From positions 1,054,001-1,118,000 of the forward strand of contig JALBUN010000045.1 of NCBI GenBank assembly GCA_025174535.1: 64,000 bases of DNA, given 5' to 3'. Shown here in pieces: positions 1-12,519 of this stretch. The stretch is from Cantharellus purpuraceus. Lineage: Eukaryota; Basidiomycota; Agaricomycetes; Cantharellales; Hydnaceae. Below the pieces are notes generated by a model. It was not told the origin of the DNA. It saw nothing but the letters and a program-made list of their open reading frames with translations, and ran no database searches. A program made the translations under genes and the position numbers. Position 1 is the stretch's first letter. The number at the start of each line of letters is the position of its first letter.

Positions 1-1583
1 GTCCATCTTCACATTCACCCCTGAGATAAGTCTGCACATGAACCAGGGATAGTCCTCGAGGTTGATCTCGTCTGCGGGGGAGTCCTCAGCACAGTTGGCC
101 TCACGAGCGTGATGGGGCGGTGTGCACAGAGACACGCCTGTGGCCGAGTAGATCTTTCCGTGCCGGCGCGCATTGGGAGGCGACTCCAGTGCTGTCGCGC
201 GACCCTGAGGGCTTTGTTCATGACGGCGGCCCTGCTGACAGGGTCGCTTCCAGTGAGCAGTGCTGTCGTCTGTGCAGAGACCATTTGCAGACAGTCTGAC
301 ATTGCGTTCGGCCCCGACGTGGCGGGGCGAGCGTGAGCGAGGCGGGGTGCACAGCCCCGGAGTGAAGGTTGGTTGGCGTCCTCTATCGCGCGGATGCTTG
401 TGTGTCTCCGTGGGATAAGAGGTTCTGGGGCCAGCCAAGGGTACTCGACCCGGTGGTGGCGGCGGCGGCGGCGGCGACGACGGTGGGGCACGAACTCGCA
501 TGGTATTATAGGTCTGCATACTGCGAGCTGTGTCTAGGGCCTCTAAACTACCGCTCTCGCCGGACTGCCAGACTCGGAGGGAGGATCGAGATGCTTCCTC
601 CCTGAAGAGTGGAGATCTGTCGTCCGCGAGGAGAGCACTGACGGCACTGACAGACTTTGTGCGGCGGGAGAATGAGAAGAATTTGAATCGAGAGCTGCTT
701 GGGGTTGTAGCAGGCGACGTGGATGCCATGGGGGAACAGATGTGGGGTGGTTGTGCAGAGTGGCCCCAGGGGTGGAATAAAAGAGAAATCCCAATGTGCC
801 AAGGAACAGCCGCCCTCAAATGTCGGTGCCCCGGATCCACGTCCACTACGAGCGCTGCCCCTGCAGACGTACGTGGACCGCTTTGACACCGGGCCCGGCG
901 AGCTGCATCCTAATGCTAATTAAAGCAGATCAGTGCCAGGTCATGTATCTCAAAGGCAAAGATTGTCTCCACATTGAAATCAATGAAGAGGCCCAAATGA
1001 CCCGTACTTTGCATTTTTCAACGGCTGGAGCTGGTTAAACTCGATCATCAATTTGCCATGGGCCATCAGGATCCGAACTTGCTCCTCTGTCAAACGTTGA
1101 CTCAGAAATCATCCAAGGCTATCCAAACAGATATGAGTAAATTACTAGGCACACGCTTGCAGCACACCATCGTGTGATGCTCAGGGCACTCTGGTCAGAA
1201 AGTGCGCCGCCACTTATTCCTTCGGGCAACTTGAAGCGCCTAGGCACTCGGCACAAGTATATACGCATGACTTGCGTATGCATCGCGGCGCGCATAAAGA
1301 ATCACTGTTACGCTCCCAATAATTATACTATGGCCAAACCTGCGGGACAGCGATGCCTTTCATACTCTACGTAGTGATGCCCTAGATGAAACAAAATGAT
1401 ACCGGAAGGAAAATATCGAAGAACTCGGTATCAGAGCAGCGCCAGTAAACAAATGTATAGCCGCAATCTGAACCGTGGGAAGCAAAAAAGAAAACTATTT
1501 TCACTTGAAGAAGTAATATGTCCAAGGCATTGCAAAAATTTGACATCAACATGAAGCAGAGAGTTAGTGGCGAGGTGGCGGGG
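1..1583. other. No supportable gene
   Basis: Several overlapping open frames occur on both strands but none has a recognisable domain, a convincing start or consistent splice signals. The first 500 bases are GC-rich and the minus strand there encodes a poly-Arg run from a CGG/CGC-type repeat near 455-485. Around 950-1100 the minus strand has a short open stretch (reading ...EEQVRILMAHGK...) that ends at a stop and seems to go on in another frame. This may be a decayed coding remnant, but I cannot name it. Confidence 0.4.
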
Positions 1584-1988
1584 TCAATCCAACTCGAGTC
1601 CAGAACCCGATTGGAGATCCACTGGTTGGTTTAGTGGGGTATGTCGGGGCACAGGGGCGGGTGCTGGGGTAGGAGGGAGGTGTGACTGCGCATTTCTGTA
1701 TACGCGCATATGAGGAGCGGCGCCAGAAAACCCGCCGTGTGACAAGCGCCCTCCAAAGAGGGTGCCAGCAAGTCCTACACTCCGGAGTAGGGATGAGGCG
1801 AGAAGGTGGCACACAATGACGAAAATCGGGATAGCAAGCACGAAAGCGGTACGAGCACGTAGTTTGAATAGTAAACGGCGCGGGGGCATGTCAAATGACG
1901 GAGTAGACGGTGGCGGCGTCTCAACAAATGTGTTGAGTGCAGTGAGAAGGACACGACGTGCCCGTGGCTGCTGCTGCTGCTGCTCCAT
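1584..1988 (-). CDS. Small hypothetical single-pass membrane protein
   Basis: A 134-residue uninterrupted frame that I do not recognise. It begins with a Gln run encoded by a (CTG)n tract, followed by a basic segment. One hydrophobic stretch at about residues 47-68 (AFVLAIPIFVIVCHLLASSLL) could be a transmembrane helix or signal anchor. The C-terminal half is Pro-rich and low in complexity. It lies divergently about 450 bp from the WDR89-like gene. No domain is visible, so function is unknown. The single-exon structure and low-complexity ends leave open that it is non-coding. Confidence 0.4.
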   Translation of the reverse strand: MEQQQQQPRARRVLLTALNTFVETPPPSTPSFDMPPRRLLFKLRARTAFVLAIPIFVIVCHLLASSLLRSVGLAGTLFGGRLSHGGFSGAAPHMRVYRNAQSHLPPTPAPAPVPRHTPLNQPVDLQSGSGLELD

Positions 1989-2438
1989 CTGCTGAGCAGA
2001 AAAGGAGGCATGCTTGAGCGGAGACGATTTGTGATGGAATGCAATATGATATTCTGTTGGAGAGGATGGGGTGACGATGATACACGGCAGGGGTGACTTT
2101 TGGTCAAAGTCGTACAGCGGTGTATCTGGAGGCCGCTGTTAGATACAATACGGAAGGATGGGACAGAAGTGGACCTATGGGGCATGAGATGTAGCCTGTT
2201 GTGTCTAGCGGCGGGAGGCGCGCGGTGCCTGTGGAGGGGTGAGATGGAGGTGGGTGTGAGGATAAGGAGACAACTGACGCATGCTTGCAGAGAAAGTCGG
2301 GTAAAGAACGTGGAGGGCGACGCACTGGCGTGCCAGGGATGAAGGAAGACGGCGTTGCGAGCAAGAAGATGATCAGCCTCCATATTGCATCACGTCAGCA
2401 TCAATCCTTCTTTTCACACTCCGCTTCTTTTTCTGAAA

Positions 2439-4124
2439 ATGTCAACTGCCCTCAACTTTTCCACCTACCTCACGCTGCCTCCCTGTGTCGCTACAGCTGC
2501 CAACCAGGACTCGTATATCATTGCGCTGGCCGCATCATCCTCCACGTATGCGGCTCTGGCAACCAACGACACCGAGTCTGCTCAAGGGCACGGGATCCTT
2601 CTCTACGCCCTCTCTCCAAGCGGCTTCACACATACACAACGACTTCCTATTTCTTCTAAGAGCTGTCCATCTGCCATGCGCATTGTTGACAACTTCTCGG
2701 GTCGTCCAACGTTATTGAGCTCACACCTACAGCCTGGGTGCATCAAGGTCTGGGACGAGCGCAGCGGCGCCCAACCCATACTAGAGAGTCAGTCGATTGA
2801 CTAGTCTCCGTGCAATGTGTCTGTGAACCCTCAGCAGTCCACACACCTAAGAGCCGTGATCTCATGTCCTTTGACGTCTCTTCCGATGGAAGCATGCTCG
2901 CTGCTGGGACGGACCTGAAACACGATGATGCATCCATTTTCTATTGGTTAGTCTTACAGATGATGGCTCATGTCGTGCCAGTCGCTTGAATGCCCGTCAT
3001 TCGGCCTTGGGACTTGTGTGGATTCTGCATTCACATAAACATACCACACAGTGCACCATGCACTTTGATTCCCTTGTCGTGAAAGATTTCATAGTCACAC
3101 TCCCATAATAGCCCCTTTTTCCTTGTCCTCACATCGCTATGAAACACAAACTCACTACACTCACAGGGATCCGCGCCAGCCAGCCGAGCCCCTACACGTA
3201 CATTCCTCGACGCACTCAGATGACATTACTGCGATGCACTTTCATCCCTCGGGCTCGTCGCGTCTGCTTCTTTCAGCAAGCTCCGATGGCCTTCTCAGTA
3301 CATCGGACGCATCTGTGGAAGAGGAAGACTCGGCCGTGCAAGAGGTTGCAAATTGGGGATGTAGTGTCGCACGTGCAGGATGGTTTCGCCACCGCACGGA
3401 CTACAGCGTATGGGCCGCAAGTGACATGGAGACATTTGGTCTTTGGAATGGCTCTGTATGGCTCATTTGCGTGTATCGTCTTTGTTCTTCTACTGATGTT
3501 AGTGTTCTGCGTTATAAGCTAGACTGTCTCCACGACTGTGGAGACGTACGACAGCCTTCTTCACCCGGACGCTGGATGACAGATTACCTCGTGGACGCTT
3601 GCGACTTTTCGCGCGCGCCAGGTCCATGCGGGACATCTGGCCTCACACTCTTCCTTGGATCAAATTCGTGGGTCTCCTTGATTATCGGTTCTTCCGAACT
3701 GACGACGATCCAGCGGAGACGTGGCGCTTGCTACCATCTCGGATCTAGGTGGAACCCAACCCGCATGGACCGTTAAAGGGGTTCTGCGAGGTGTACATTC
3801 AGACACGGTCGTGCGTTCTGTGCTGTGGGATGAGACCGTACGTCTTTCGTCTCTGCTATTTTGCCTCCCGTCGTCTTCAAGGCTTATGAACTTCATTTAG
3901 AATGGTGTACTCCTGACAGGGGACGAAGCGGGTCGGTTGGCAGCATGGCGACCAGGAACTGAGGCCATTGAAGACGATATTGAAATGACCAGTGCAGAGA
4001 CCCCGAATGCTGGCATGAAGCGAGCACGAGAAGATGATTCAATTCAGGTATTGCATTGTTCACCCGCGTAGTTCATCATTGATGTATTTTTCAGGGAACG
4101 AAACGCGGGAGATATCAAAGTTGA
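2439..4124 (+). CDS. WDR89: WD40-repeat protein, WDR89-like
   Basis: Multi-exon gene starting MSTALNF and ending after a basic tail (GTKRGRYQS), with the last exon beginning at 4095. WD-type blades are visible in the exons: 'GCIKVWDERSG' near 2740, 'SFDVSSDGSMLAAG' near 2870, 'HSDDITAMHFHPSG' near 3210 and 'GVLLTGDEAGRLAAW' near 3900. The order of blades and the acidic-then-basic C-terminus fit the WDR89 family of single-propeller WD40 proteins, whose molecular role is poorly known. The start was chosen because it gives the conserved N-terminus just after a pyrimidine-rich leader. Exon borders inside 2800-3900 were not all fixed. The WD40 class is secure; the family name is an inference from the overall pattern. 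Confidence 0.75.
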
Positions 4125-4466
4125 TAACGGCCTTTGGGTTGTAGCCCACATATCAATTGTCAGCATCGTATCAACTGCATGGACATCGTGTTCTCCTCTT
4201 CTGCAGTCAGACTTGGTACTAGAGGGCAACATTCTGGTGTTTGTTAAAAACTTGTGTGGTTTTTTAATAGCCAGTCACATTTTCACTGCACTAATATGTC
4301 AATGACTGTTTATGCAAGCTAGAGTGCCTAACTCTGGGCACTCCTCGTCCCCCCCCAATCATATACATAACCATTCATATAATTTTCTTTCACAATCTCC
4401 CAAACCTTTTTGAATCGCTGTCACGCATCTCTATTCATCCGATGACCACCCAGGCCAATGTATAAA
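4125..4466. other. Convergent intergenic spacer
   Basis: This 342-bp spacer lies between the 3' ends of the WDR89-like gene and SLY1. It holds T-rich stretches and a C-run (near 4350) compatible with 3' UTRs of both genes. I see no gene in it. Confidence 0.5.
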
Positions 4467-7197
4467 TTACTTCGCATCTCCTAATTTCTCGAGAATATCA
4501 AGGAATCCTCCCGGGTCCAGAATCTCTGTCCCACCGTAGGTGACCCTTTTGCCCGCCCGTCTGGCCCACTCCTCTAGGTTTCCATACTCAACATACCCAG
4601 CACCGCCCACCATAAATACAATCCCGTCGCCAAATGCCATCCGCCGTCCCTTTTGCTGTTGCTGTCCCCCTGTGCCTGCCCCAGGAGCGTACGCGCCTGT
4701 CCGTGGTGCACGGGGGTCGAGGAAAAGGTAGTCATCCGTCTCTTGCAACGATTGCGTCGATGCAGACGCGCTATCCATCAACGCTTCTGTAAGGCGTGTA
4801 ACAGGGAAGAGCTTGTTAGCTGGAAGGAAGTTTTTGACACCCGAAATCAAGTTTTCCAGACCGCCCTCTTTCAGACGATCTGTGAGCTATAGGATCATTT
4901 GGTCAGGATGCACCAGCTCCAGCTCCGGGAAAGAGATGAGAAGTGCGCATACCCGGTTACCCAGAGCACTGAATCCGCGGAAGAGTTCACCCCCTTGTTG
5001 TTGGACGACCGGGGTTGATGTTCCAGTAGCGCCTGGTATTGTCATCCGACTTATTTCTCTCGTCCTGTAGGCTTAAGCTCGCACCATGGCCTCTCAAAAA
5101 CCTCATGAATCCGACAAACTCACCGTCTGACGTACTCAAAAGCAGCAACATTGGCGCCAGCCGCTTTGAGTTCCTTCTCAAGCTCGGCAATGTCCTCCTT
5201 GGAAATGGCATTATCTGGTACAGAGAGATAGAACACGATTACAAGCCGCAACTTGTCTGTTGCGGTGGGGGCCACATCTGGTTTCGGATGTCGCAAAGTC
5301 TCAAGGATGGTCTGCGTTGTCTGTTCGCCGTAATGATCAATGGGTGAACCATATCATCAGACACAAGCAAAACGACCTACTTGCTTTGTACCACCCTCTT
5401 CAATGCTGAACAGTTCATCAAGACCGCGCTTCTTGATCTGCTCGAGTAAAGCGGTGGCAATATTCATATGTGTATCGAGCGTCGCTTTTCGTGCTGTAAG
5501 TTCCGGAAGCTGCGTGATGGCGGTCTTCAGGTGCGCAGCGTTACTTGACAGGTCCCTAGTGAGATGTCATCAGGTTTGGTCACAGCCAACAGAAGATCAT
5601 GCACATCTGCGATACATCTCCAATGTCACTGACACCAGTTGATCGCGTGATTTCTGCTGCGTCCTGCTTGTACCTTTGGAATTGTCAATTTCCATCATCC
5701 TCACCGTCATACAGAGAACTCCTTCACCGGTTGAGTTCAGTATCGATATCCTCTGCGACTTGTGGGAACGGTTTCACTGCATTCTTCGCCCAGAAAAAAT
5801 CCTTCGAGTCGAGATCGTAAGACCGCTTCTGAGGCAATGTCTGTTGCGAAGACATGTCAGCCCAATGCAGGTGCAAGGCAAACACATACCACGACGACAC
5901 GGTTTAACTTCATGTCTAAGCAATCGTGTACAAGGGCTTGATAGGTCCAACCATGAGAGAGCATAGGTACAAGGTCAATGTTTCTGTCTAGAATGAGCAG
6001 CACTACGGAGATATTATTGATGGGTGACACGCGTCGTCGCACTGCAAGACCCTTTAGACTTACAAGGACGTTGCAATGCACCGAGTCCGCTTGAGTCTTG
6101 TGCGAATAATCCCGATCCTGATGTCGAGCGAGCCGAAGACAGAATAGCGTCTCGAATTTTGGTGTCCAGTTTTTTGGCAATCATTTCTGCAGCATTCGAT
6201 CGAGGAGACCGTATATAGGGTACCTGACCTATGCCGAGAGTTAAAATAGAGGTTTCGTAGATATGACTCGCGCTGCAATATTGCATAACTTATAACGAGT
6301 CGAAGTCTACAGCACGCACCCATTGTGACTACGGCAGAGAAGAGACCATTCGCTATGCGTTCTAGCTCCTCTTCTATTTGCTGCTCCGATGTGGTAGGCG
6401 AGTTTAAAAGTGCGTACGAGGATTGGGTTGCTGGTGACAAGGCACCGTTTGGGGCTGCTGAAATACTGGAAGGCGAAGGCGATGGTTCATGGGTGGGTGG
6501 TATCAGAGAGAATAGGGATGGTGATGGGCATAAAAAGGACAGGTACTGGTCGAGAACCTAATATAATGGACGGAGGTGATTTGTACTAGGACTGGGACAT
6601 TCCCTAGGTCACACACCTGTTCGACCAAATCTCCTGTTCCATCCTTAGCAACCAACGCTGCCAGCTCTTCCAAGAGTGCTCGAGGAAGAGGCTCCACAAA
6701 GGACAAGTGAAAGGACTCATAGGTATTCCTCTCGAGGTCCTCAGCTATCCGCCGGATGTTGGCGAGTGTCGGTGAGACAAAGTATACCGCAGGCACATCG
6801 GGCAATGGAGGTCGATTCGAATGAAGTTGGCTAGAAGCGTCGAGGTCAGATGTCACTGGTCGTGGTCCAGGTACATTGTTTGAGTATTTACACATGTAGG
6901 GTAACGCCCACGTCGCGCAAGTCTTGCACTCGCAGCACAGTTGCGAGAACATCCTTGGTGTGCTTGTCAAGAACTAGAATTTTCCATACTGGTGGTGTGG
7001 CATTTGGGATCCCAAGTCCTTGAGACTTGCCCAAAGAGACCGCGGTGGCTGATGGATCGACTTCTGAATTGAGATTTAGCAGTGTCAGAAGCGCCGTTGT
7101 TTGGGCTTGTTGAAGTGTAGGAGGAGTGGGCTGTGGTCATATAAGCTTAAGAAAATATGAAGAAAGACAGACTGACCGTTTTGAAGTTACTCGCCAT
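4467..7197 (-). CDS. SLY1: SLY1, Sec1/Munc18-family ER-Golgi fusion protein
   Basis: Intron-rich gene on the minus strand. The first coding exon is very short (MASNFKTV, start at 7197), followed by exons reading '[20 protein letters not shown]' and then '[21 protein letters not shown]'. These are signatures of the SM-protein N-terminal domain of Sly1. The last exon (4467-4850) carries the C-terminal end, with '[19 protein letters not shown]', the conserved closing segment of Sec1-like proteins. Sly1 binds the SNARE Sed5/syntaxin-5 and promotes assembly of ER-Golgi SNARE complexes on cytosolic membrane faces. Between these exons the gene is cut by numerous short introns, so internal borders are approximate. 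The upstream gene ends only 53 bp before this start, on the same strand. Confidence 0.88.
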
Positions 7198-7249
7198 TAG
7201 CAGGACATACAGGTGCTTCACTGCGTGACCATGTAACGTGTCACAGCCA

Positions 7250-8029
7250 TTAGCTTCCACCCGACGCTTCTGCTGGCCGAAAGTCTCTGACACGACACTG
7301 AATCCCCTCGCTGACAGTTCTTGATCTATCTGTAGCTTGTGGCTGATTGGCTTGTACTTGGATTACTGTACAAGATAGCTGTATGATGTCGAACACTGCC
7401 TAGACAAAGGAAACTTCGGACAACTCCAGATGGATGGCTTTCAGATAGACTCACTAGCACCGGCTCTGCTCCGAAACCCAATATATCTACTGGTATTCTA
7501 TGCAACAAAAATAACACGGTCGCGGACCTCTTCTTGATGAACTCCCAAGATCAGCACAAGTTGACTGGTTGTCTCCTCCTCGACTATCGAACATTTGTAA
7601 GCTCCACACCCCATAACAGAGCACGGGTCTCGAAAACCTCAAGGTATGCCTCATGTACTTGCGGCTTTTTCGAAGAGTGCCGCTGCCATCCAAAAAACCA
7701 GCTATAGCCTATGGTGGACATAGTCGTTCGTAATATACATTGTGTTAGGGCCTTGCGGTGCGTTCTTCATATTTGCCACCATATCTCTAAACCCCGCAGG
7801 CACGGGTGGGTCGTTCACTAGCCACAATTTGCCCTTTATTGGCACTCGGCAAAAGATCCGCCATGGCTAGAATACTGGGCTCAGGAGAGTAATGTGTTGC
7901 GTCAAGGGCACGTTGTATTAGAAGCTTGAGATGACACTCATGTTTTACCCTCTTAGCGATTTGACAGACCTGCTGCTGTGTAAGTACTACATCGCCCGGA
8001 CTATACGGCGGACCTCCTGCCCTCCCCAA
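7250..8029 (-). CDS. Unrecognised multi-exon gene, possibly frameshifted
   Basis: The minus strand holds several protein-like open stretches joined by plausible short introns. They read '...LWLVNDPPVPAGFRDMV...', then '...PQVHEAYLEVFETRALLWG...', then '...SQLVLILGVHQEEVRDRVI...', then '...RIPVDILGFGAEP...', and end with ...EASGGS and a stop at 7250. An intron of about 55 bp with GTGAGT...CTAG ends is visible at about 7400-7455. The second and third stretches lie in different frames near 7590 without an obvious intron between them, so the gene may carry a frameshift or an unrecognised splice. I do not recognise the family. The start is a guess. Confidence 0.3.
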
Positions 8030-9224
8030 ACATCACCACACTTGCTTGCCCTTGCAATCTATAGCGTGGAAAGTGGTAGGACTATATGCTCACCAGCAAT
8101 AATTCTACATAGGGGGTTCACACACTTCACGTACGTACACATGGCAGTAGTATGTAGCGCGCACTTCTTTGCAGGACACGTGGCATTAGTTTGCGGGTAC
8201 TCTTTCTTCCTTGAACACCAATTCCTCAAGCCAGACGCCGCCTATCTTACTTCTGTCTACAATTGGGTCGCCAGAGGTATGAAACTACGTGTGACTTGGA
8301 TTCACAGCTGACTTCAACAAAAGTAGGACAAACCTGGAACCAGCAGCATCCTTGATTAGTGACGATCGATGCTTGTGTCACCTTCAACCCTGCCACCTAT
8401 CATACGTCTCATCACTAATCAAAGTATTAGGAATCCTTCAGAATGCAATCAAAATCCATAGCCGAGCTGCATGACGGACATACAAGATAACGACCGCGCA
8501 TCCATCATCTTTGCCTCATTGTAACAAATTTCGAAACACCGGTGTCTGTCGCTTGACATTCGCGGCTCCTCAATCTCCGAGGAGTATCTTTGCATCAGAC
8601 CTTCAGGACTCAAATGATTATTTCACATGAACAAAGAATACGATTTATTTCACATCGAGACAGCTGCGGAAATCCATGCCGCCTTCGTTCTAGGCATGTC
8701 GCATTCATCATTCCTGCTTCTATGGGTCAATGGCCGAGAACCCCTTTTGGCCTCGCTGCATAATCTACTATATAACAATGTCTCGTGACAAGGGATAGTA
8801 GGTGAGTGCCAGACAGCACCATACTCACAGTCGGTTTTGTCAGCAATGCAACTCTTGATATCATTTCATAACGAATCAAGTTGCGAGTCGTCCGAACTAA
8901 TCTAACTGATTGAAGTGTTCGCACATTACATGCTAATATGCGTTTTACATGTTTACTTTGCTGATTCACTAGTCTTTGCCTGCAGGCAGCTCATTTGATG
9001 CCTCCGCGGCAGTGTCGTTAACCATGACGGATTCTGCTAGTTATCCGGAAACTTTTGTGAAAAAACAAACGGAGAAGTCACTGCGAGTCTAGCTAAAGCC
9101 GCTCCATCTGGATTCTTTTGTCGAGCATGCTGGCCTTACATCCGATGCCACGAACTCGTCAAGGCACATGTACATCAGAGATGTTCGTCATTACATCTAG
9201 GGACAATCTTGTACACAATGATAG
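8030..9224. other. No gene recognised
   Basis: About 1.2 kb between the unresolved minus-strand gene and the 3' end of TIP41. Open frames here are short and lack conserved motifs, splice context or codon bias like the neighbours. Part of it must be the TIP41 3' UTR and the promoter of the gene to the left. Confidence 0.4.
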
Positions 9225-10307
9225 CTATATGGTAGAGACTAGCACTTGCGACCCCAAACCCCGCCAGCCTGTATTTGCACCTTTTTTTTGCGAGAGCTCT
9301 TCGGGAAGGTCACTGAGTGACTTGGCAACGAAATTTGGGTCTATCAAAGGGGTTAAATCATTCTTGGACGGGAGTTTCTAAAGTGGGCGGTGGCGAAGAA
9401 TTGTCAGACGTCTGCACTAATATGGTAAATGGAAATTTGCGAAATACAGACACGTTTTATATCATTGTATGGTGCTTCCCATCCAGTTGTCTCTCGGACT
9501 ATGAGGGAAGGGGAAGAGGCAAAGGCATGGTAAATGCGAGTATCGTACGTTCGGAATAAAACGTTATCCACTCGGAGAGTGAATCGAGAGAGTAGGAAGA
9601 AGGAGGTCGGCATGACTCTCTGCGCGGCTGAAGAGTAAGAACCGCAAACCGGAAAAGAATGAAGGTCTAAACTTACTACGCGGATTGTAACCTGAGACAT
9701 GCCATTATCATGTAATTCGTCCTCATACAGGGGTATCTCAGCATAAAAGAGTATGGGATCTTGCCGCATGAGTTCTGCAATGGGGATGGTATGCCGTGTG
9801 TTCTCTGGATCTGCTGCAGTGAACGAGAACTTGTCTGGAACAGTAATATGGCCAGGGTACACGGTTGTATAAGTCCAATCATAGGGCTTTGTTGCAGACG
9901 TCTTGGGGAGTGGCATGGAAGAATCAGAGTTAAGTCTTTTTGTACGAATATGTCAACACATGCATATAACTGAGGGTCACTTGCACGGACCGGCTCTTCA
10001 GCCAGGCGTCGGCATAGCCAACTTTGACACCACCATCTCCAGCCTGGAGCTCACCACTCTTCACACACTTGAGCGCGTGCTCTGCATCAAAACGATACTC
10101 CCAGCCTGAGGGATTATGCCTTAATACGAGAGCGTTATTTCCAAAGGTCATTTCTGGTAGAGGAAACCCCAGGGATGCTTGAAGCGCGTCAGATTCGAAA
10201 GCATTGATGATGGGAGCGGTGTTAGACTCGATTGTCCATGATAGAATATCGATTTTGCGAGTGCCATTAGTGCTGGATTCAGACACTTGATGTGGTGGTG
10301 CAGTCAT
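9225..10307 (-). CDS. TIP41: TIP41-like PP2A/TOR pathway regulator
   Basis: The first exon (MTAPPHQ...) contains 'LPEMTFGNNALVLRH' and a following lysine-rich stretch. The next exons read 'KPYDWTYTTVYPG', then 'LFYAEIPLYEDELHDNG', then 'RVMPTSFFLLSRFTLRVD', the hallmark core of the TIP41 family. The last exon reads 'KLPSKNDLTPLIDPNFVA' and ends ...SQVLVSTI. Tip41 proteins bind the PP2A-associated protein Tap42/alpha4 or PP2A catalytic subunits and link phosphatase activity to TORC1 signalling in the cytosol. A longer upstream frame exists, but it overlaps the divergent dynein gene; the Met at 10307 gives the family-like N-terminus. Introns near 9930-9990, 9610-9670 and 9385-9440 have normal fungal lengths. 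Confidence 0.9.
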
Positions 10308-10350
10308 GGTTAGATATTTAGACGCCGGCGTATTTGAAGCGCGTATTACG
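10308..10350. promoter_or_regulatory. Very short bidirectional start region
   Basis: Only 43 bp separate the inferred start codons of TIP41 (-) and the dynein light intermediate chain (+). Either the 5' UTRs and core promoters overlap each other's coding regions, or one start is misassigned. No TATA box is visible in it. Confidence 0.5.
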
Positions 10351-12519
10351 ATGTCGACTACGGTAGAAGTCGTCGAGACAGAGCCTGTTGAGAATCTGTG
10401 GTCTTCGATTTTGGATTCTGTATCTTCGACGAGGTCGATACCCTCCAAGCAAATACTGATCCTTGGAGAAAAGTCTTCAGGACGATCTACCATCTCTGCT
10501 GGGCTGCTTGGAAAGCAACTTGATGATTCCCAACCAGACAAAACGGATTTTGCTCTAGGATATGACTGGGCAGATGTGAGAGATGATGCAGACGAAGGTA
10601 GCCGTGTTCAAACCCATGCAGTCTGTTTGTTGACCGCTTGGTACAGACACTCTCGCTCGCCTCTCCGTGTATACCGTGCCGTCCTCCTCCCCTTCACACT
10701 TGTCTCTACTTCCCCATTTTTTGCCTCCTCGGACCACCCTCCCCCATGCTCTTGTTCTTATTGTTCTAGACTGGACGCGACCATGGTCTTTCATCGAGCA
10801 ACTTGAGCTGTGGCTCACCTGGATTGAGACATGGGCTAAAGGTGATGGCTCACGCGAACTCGAGATTGTTCGTGAGGAGTCACGGGAAAGATGTGCGTGC
10901 TTTTCAATTGGTCTTTTCCTGGCAAAGATTGGTCGTGCTCTTCACATCATGTTTCCGCGATGGAATATTTTCCATGGGCTAGCTTCCATGACAGCTCTGC
11001 CAATATATGGTTTGACTGAACATGAAACTAAGCACCGGTAACCTCTTTGGGAGCAAATGACTGGCTAGACAATGAGGACAATAGCCGCCTATCGCATGTC
11101 GTATACTGAAATCTGACATTGTCTTGCGCAGTACAATCTCATCTTCAGCATTACGCTGAACCGTCTTCCTCAACTGACCTCCCTCTGCCTGGGGCCACCT
11201 CACTCACCAGCACACTGCTTCCTCTGGGCCCAGGCACACTGACACATAATGTGTCTGGAGTCCCCATTGTCGTTGTGTGTACCAAGGCTGATCTCATAGA
11301 CGAGGGTCATGACATTGTTGGTGGCGCGGGGGGAATGGGTGGCATGGTTAAAGGAAAAGGTGGTGAATGGGAGGAGCGCACTGATGGTGTTATGCAGGTC
11401 CTACGCACTGTTTGTCTAAAATGTGTGCAGATATGCTGTAATCCTGGGTGTCCTCTGACGGTTTTCGCAGATGGTGCTACCCTATTTTACACCACCCAGC
11501 AACCACAAACGCTTTCTATTCTACGTCAATATGCACTACACCTCTTATTTACCCCACTCGCCCCTTCGTCCTCGTTCAATGGTTCTGACGCACCTGCTCC
11601 TGCACGGAATCCATTTCCCTTTCCCCACCGACCTAACACCCTCGACCGTGATCGCGTATTAGTTCCTGCAGGTTGGGATAGCTGGGGCAAAATTGCCGTA
11701 TTAAGGGATGGATTCGATGCTAAAGCCTGGGGAGAAGCTTGGGAACATGACCTGGATCAGGAAGGCAATGACGGGGGATTCGGAGCGAAGGATATGTTCC
11801 TATCACTCGTAGGCGGTGATCAAGGAGTGAAGGTACGCATGTCCCAACAGAGGCCCCTAAACCCTTACTTCGTCTCTCTCCTAATTATCACATACATCTC
11901 CACAGCCAGCACCACTCCCCCCCTTAATTCTTCCAACACCGGAGCAGCAGTTCCTCGCTACGCATTACGAATCTAACGCAAAGAGTTCGGACCGCGACCC
12001 CAGGCAGACGTTCCGAACTCCAGCCGATCCATCGAATGTTACTGGTGCTGGTGTTGTTGGCCCCTTGGGAAGTAGTAGTTTCAATCTACCCACAGTCGAA
12101 CGTGCCTTAGTGGAAATGGAAGGGGGGGGATCGAATGATAAAGGTGGCGAGCGGGATGGCAGGCGTGTGGCTGCTGTGCGACGGGTTAGTCCGATATCTG
12201 CATTCCTCAGAATGGCACAATTTGATTGCTTTCTTGATACTCTCTTCTCTTTGCCTGTTTTCCCACTTAGGACCCATCTGGCCGCCCTGCACACCCTTCA
12301 ACCCTTTCATCTACAGGCACTTCTTCCACGCACACGCACGCACACGCACGACCGCCGACGTCCCCTGGCATGCCTAATTCTCCCGGCCCTGACGGGAAGA
12401 CACAACACGAGGTCTTACAAAACTTCTTCCAGAGCTTGCTCAGCTCCCGAGATCGCTCTGGTGGAGGATCTACTGGATCAGGGACAAATACAACGGCTGG
12501 GCAGTCTGAAGGGAAATAA
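10351..12519 (+). CDS. Cytoplasmic dynein light intermediate chain
   Basis: The N-terminus reads MSTTVEVVETEPV and is followed by 'QILILGEKSSGRSTIS', a P-loop-like segment typical of dynein LICs, then 'FALGYDWADV'. Later exons give 'LSVYTVPSSSPSHLSLLPHF', 'VLIVLDWTRPWSFIEQLELW', 'GVPIVVVCTKADLI' and 'GATLFYTT'. These trace the Ras-like fold of the LIC GTPase-like domain, including the TKAD base-recognition motif. The C-terminal part is Gly/Pro/Ser-rich and ends GQSEGK at 12519. The protein links the dynein heavy chain to cargo adaptors in microtubule transport and nuclear migration. In-frame Mets upstream of 10351 overlap TIP41 and were not used. The family is clear; exon borders between 11850 and 12300 are approximate. 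Confidence 0.87.

Noticed and set aside
1..500. Arg-rich minus-strand ORF of 158 codons
   Set aside because: Composition is driven by a GC-rich triplet repeat; there is no domain or splice context.
10306..10350. Upstream in-frame Met for the dynein light intermediate chain (MVRYLDAG...)
   Set aside because: It would overlap the start codon of TIP41, and the residues added are encoded by the opposite gene's leader; the Met at 10351 is enough.
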